DNA of 64,000 nt from Diadema setosum (Eukaryota; Echinodermata; Echinoidea; Diadematoida; Diadematidae), in assembly GCA_033980235.1 (NCBI GenBank), contig CM067067.1, positions 13,296,401-13,360,400 on the forward strand, read 5' to 3'. Positions 61,859 through 64,000 of this stretch are shown here, piece by piece; position 1 is the first letter of the stretch, and each line of letters opens with the position of its first letter. The translations under genes were made by a program, and so were the position numbers. The notes beneath the pieces were generated by a model, which ran no database searches, was not told the origin of the DNA, and worked only from the letters and a program-made list of their open reading frames with translations.

Positions 61859-62520
61859 TTTTTATGCCTCCGCCACGATGTGTCGCCGGATGCTTTATGT
61901 TTTCGTGTTGTCCGTCCTTCCGTCTGTCTGTAATGAATTTTGTGGACAGCGGAACTAAAAAACCGTTTAAGGTATCCTTTGAGACTTGGTATGTATATGC
62001 ATGAGTAGACAAAGTTGTGCCTATCAACTTTTGGGTGCACATGCTCAAGGTCAAAGGTCAAGGTCAAATGCTCATTATTTCACTATTTCCCCCATATCTA
62101 TGCAATGCCTGGAGTTTTTTTTTTCTTGAAACTTGGTGTATACATGTAATACCAAATAAAAATTCTCCAGAGAGAGTTTCATGTCATGAGGTCAAAGGTT
62201 GCAATTCAAATTGAAATTATTTTCTCCATACTTTGCAAGTTAATCAATGCATAGACTTATTTTTAAAAAAAAAGTAAAAAATGAAGTAAAAATCCTCAAA
62301 TCCCCAAGTACCTACGCTCTTATAGGCAGTATAGCCATCCATCCAATTAAACCTACTTCAAGGAAAGTGAACATTCAGCACATTTGTGACAAACATGTTA
62401 TTTTGATATTTTGTCAGTTATGTGAAAACTCATCACACATTGTCAAGACATTGTAGTATAGACTTATTAGGAGAACCATGCGTTAAGGAGGCATACCAGT
62501 CGCCATAGCGACCTTTCTAG
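61859..62520 (+). mobile_element. CCTCCGCC-family element, short copy D
   Basis: The 5' hairpin has substitutions (CCTCCGCCACGATGTGTCGC), followed by a short GTCCGTC array, fewer modules, then GGAGGCATACCAG, the perfect hairpin GTCGC-CATA-GCGAC and CTTTCTAG. 662 bp against 1.3 kb for copy B. Confidence 0.83.
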
Positions 62521-62793
62521 TCAATGTGGTTTTGATGTGACTGTGAGAAAGCAATCCCACGGGTAACCAAAATTTTCAGGGATTTCACATCCTCATCAGT
62601 TTTCATGCAGAAATGACAAATTTTCCATCGCCATTTGAATGAAAATTTTAATCTTGCAAGGTCTTCAGTCTTTGAAGGGAAGTGTGAAAACAGGGTCTGA
62701 GAGTGAGGAGTTGGAATACATGTCTATAAAATGCCATTGTGGGTTGTGATAGTAGATTTCTCGCATTTTTGTAACATACTCTACAATAAACAG

Positions 62794-63099
62794 AGTAAGT
62801 CAGTAACTAGAGCGACGCAGAAGACTCCACAGAGGAAGACACCCGCAAAGCATCCCAAGAAACCACTCCGCAGTCGGCAGCGTGTGGGGACGAGGGCCAA
62901 AGGCAAAGAATCGCCGAAGAAGCCATCTGGGGGGATGACAGACGAGGTGGAGGACATGGGGCGGGACGACGGCGATCTTGCCGAAAATGGGGAAGAAGAT
63001 ATGGAGGAAGAACCACTGGTGTTGGAGGATTACGATGAGGACGTTATTGATGGTGAAGAGCTCGCAGAGCACTTTGAAAATCTGCTCGCATCAGGCTTG
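62794..63099 (+). CDS. Exon 16: basic then acidic block, last exon seen
   Basis: One hundred and two codons, phase 0 in and out, acceptor AATAAACAG with a weak pyrimidine tract, donor GTAAGC. The first part is very basic (TPQRKTPAKHPKKPLRSRQR, then KGKESPKKPSGG), resembling a nuclear localisation or nucleic-acid-binding tail. The second part is acidic (EDMGRDDGDLAENGEEDMEE, then LVLEDYDEDVIDGEELAE) and ends HFENLLASGL. No stop codon before the donor, so the coding region continues past 63099 and probably past the window. A basic/acidic block of this kind often sits in chromatin-associated proteins, but composition alone is weak evidence. Confidence 0.82.
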
Positions 63100-64000
63100 G
63101 TAAGCTGTTCAGCTTCGAGTGTTGCGGATGGAGGACAAGAATTAACAATCCACCTTGCATGCTTTGCGAATAAACCCAGCTCATCGCCATACTGATGAAA
63201 TCTTGTATCATTGCTTTTAATATTCATATGACTATCACCCTTCTTTTTATCTGCTTTGGTACAGCATGTGGAAATATTAACCCAGTGAAGAATTCTAACA
63301 ATATCTACTTTCAGTTAAATCTTACTTCAAATGAGGTCATCTTCCTTTATTATGTCCAACAAAGTTTGTTTGTTTGTTTGTTTGTTTTTTTCCAAGCATT
63401 CTAATCACATAAAGATGTTTGCAGAATTGGAACAAATGGGGGACAATGATTATGGCACCTTTCTTGTGTCTGAAAATTTGACCTTCATTCTTGGTATTTA
63501 CACATTTCATGCATTGCAGTCTTTGAAGATCCACTTAAAATGATCCTTTATCTTAGCACATATTGGGATCTGTGTGCAAGAAGCATGATGCAATCTCATC
63601 TACATTATTGTATTGGAGAAAGTGAACTTGAAGTAGATAAAAACACATTTGTAAAAAATATTTTTCCTGTCATTGCTGATGCAGACTGTCCAAACAGAGA
63701 GAGAGAGAGGAAAACAAGGAATGAGAGAAATCACCCATCTAGAACATACAATGTATGCATGCAAAGCAAACAAGCCCATATGCAATGTAGTAGTGTACAG
63801 ATGTATCTACTGTTGAGAAAGAAGGATAAGTGTTTCGTCGTTGTATTCTGAATTTGAACCTTGATTATGACATTTGCTATTGAAGCCATCTATGTCCTGC
63901 CATAATGAAAAAAATTTAATTACTATCAGGATAGCGTTCAAACAGCCTTCTGCAAGATAATGATCACATGTCTCTACACAAGTCACTCTCAAGATTTTTT
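63100..64000 (+). other. Partial intron after exon 16
   Basis: AT-rich. No convincing exon. See the rejected list for a weak candidate at 63685. Confidence 0.6.

Larger units (their letters stand above)
58284..62793 (+). other. Intron 15 (4.5 kb)
   Basis: Contains the TTAA MITE 59308-59785 and CCTCCGCC copy D. 58284-59307 and 59786-61858 show simple repeats only, with a TG run at about 61251-61265. Confidence 0.6.
448..63099 (+). other. Multi-exon gene, 16 exons in window, coiled-coil / low-complexity protein, both ends missing
   Basis: Sixteen exons join into one open frame of about 794 codons with no stop. Splice phases agree at all 15 junctions: in-window introns 1, 4 and 9 are phase 1 and the others phase 0. 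Exon lengths are 86, 101, 168, 67, 107, 90, 108, 48, 112, 182, 117, 120, 120, 363, 288 and 306 bp. All donors are GT and all acceptors AG. The exons are GC-richer than the introns. Domain order: coiled coil (exons 1-5), Ser/Pro/Thr-rich linker (6-10), second helical region (11-13), Glu/Lys-rich stretch (14), helical plus Gly/Asp-rich segment (15), basic then acidic block (16). No catalytic motif, signal peptide or membrane segment is visible. The composition would suit a cytoskeletal, ciliary or nuclear scaffold, but that is only a guess; I do not recognise the family. Introns reach 11.6 kb and are full of transposon remains. Confidence 0.85.

Noticed and set aside
63685..63726. Possible terminal exon after TGATGCAG, phase 0, 13 codons then TGA
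   Set aside because: The frame fits exon 16, but the sequence is mostly an AG microsatellite and the exon would be tiny; transcript evidence would be needed.

Overview
This 64 kb window is eukaryotic genomic DNA that looks like a marine invertebrate, most likely a deuterostome such as an echinoderm; this is inferred from style, not proven. Reasons: long AT-rich introns with GT-AG boundaries, GC-richer exons, frequent ACATGTA-type motifs, many long-hairpin and TTAA-flanked MITEs, a CTAG/AACGTT-rich stretch, and families of hairpin-headed tandem-repeat elements I associate with marine invertebrate genomes. No bacterial operon, tRNA, rRNA or CRISPR array was seen.

The only host gene I can support is on the plus strand and runs through the whole window: 16 coding exons from 448 to 63099 (about 2.38 kb of coding sequence, about 794 codons) in one unbroken reading frame. 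Every junction is phase-compatible (in-window introns 1, 4 and 9 are phase 1, the rest phase 0). The gene is open at both ends: exon 1 begins with the last base of a codon supplied upstream of the window, and exon 16 ends at a good donor. The predicted protein has an N-terminal coiled coil (exons 1-5), a Ser/Pro/Thr-rich linker with several T-P sites (exons 6-10), a second helical or coiled-coil block (exons 11-13), a Glu/Lys-rich low-complexity segment (exon 14), a short helical segment followed by a Gly/Asp-rich tail (exon 15) and a basic-then-acidic block (exon 16). I do not recognise its family and assign no function.

Everything else is intron, mostly transposon debris. Intron 1 holds a pogo/Tigger-type MITE and a truncated hairpin-headed element that ends close to exon 2. 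Intron 3 (11.6 kb) holds a PIF/Harbinger transposase pseudogene split by a pogo-type MITE, then a LINE 3' end split by a palindromic MITE, then a two-unit tandem repeat. Intron 4 (9.5 kb) holds a 90 bp MITE whose right end is part of a local tandem array, two inverted polypyrimidine/polypurine arms, a foldback element rich in AGCAATTGCTT, and a three-level nest of elements (20949-23194). Intron 5 (11.5 kb) holds a 1.35 kb element starting AGCTCACCTGAG, large microsatellites, and a full CCTCCGCC element. Introns 6-16 hold more copies, including a 1.57 kb TTAG-flanked element nested inside a CCTCCGCC element in intron 10.

The most interesting signal is that three repeat families with unrelated sequence share one architecture: a two-part 5' hairpin, a GTCCG-type array, tandem modules containing AAACTTGG, an inverted copy of the 5' hairpin arm near the 3' end, and a small terminal hairpin. 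Two of the three end in ATTTCTAG, like a Helitron CTRR terminus. One family also carries many perfect AGGTCA-A-AGGTCA (DR1) nuclear-receptor-type sites.
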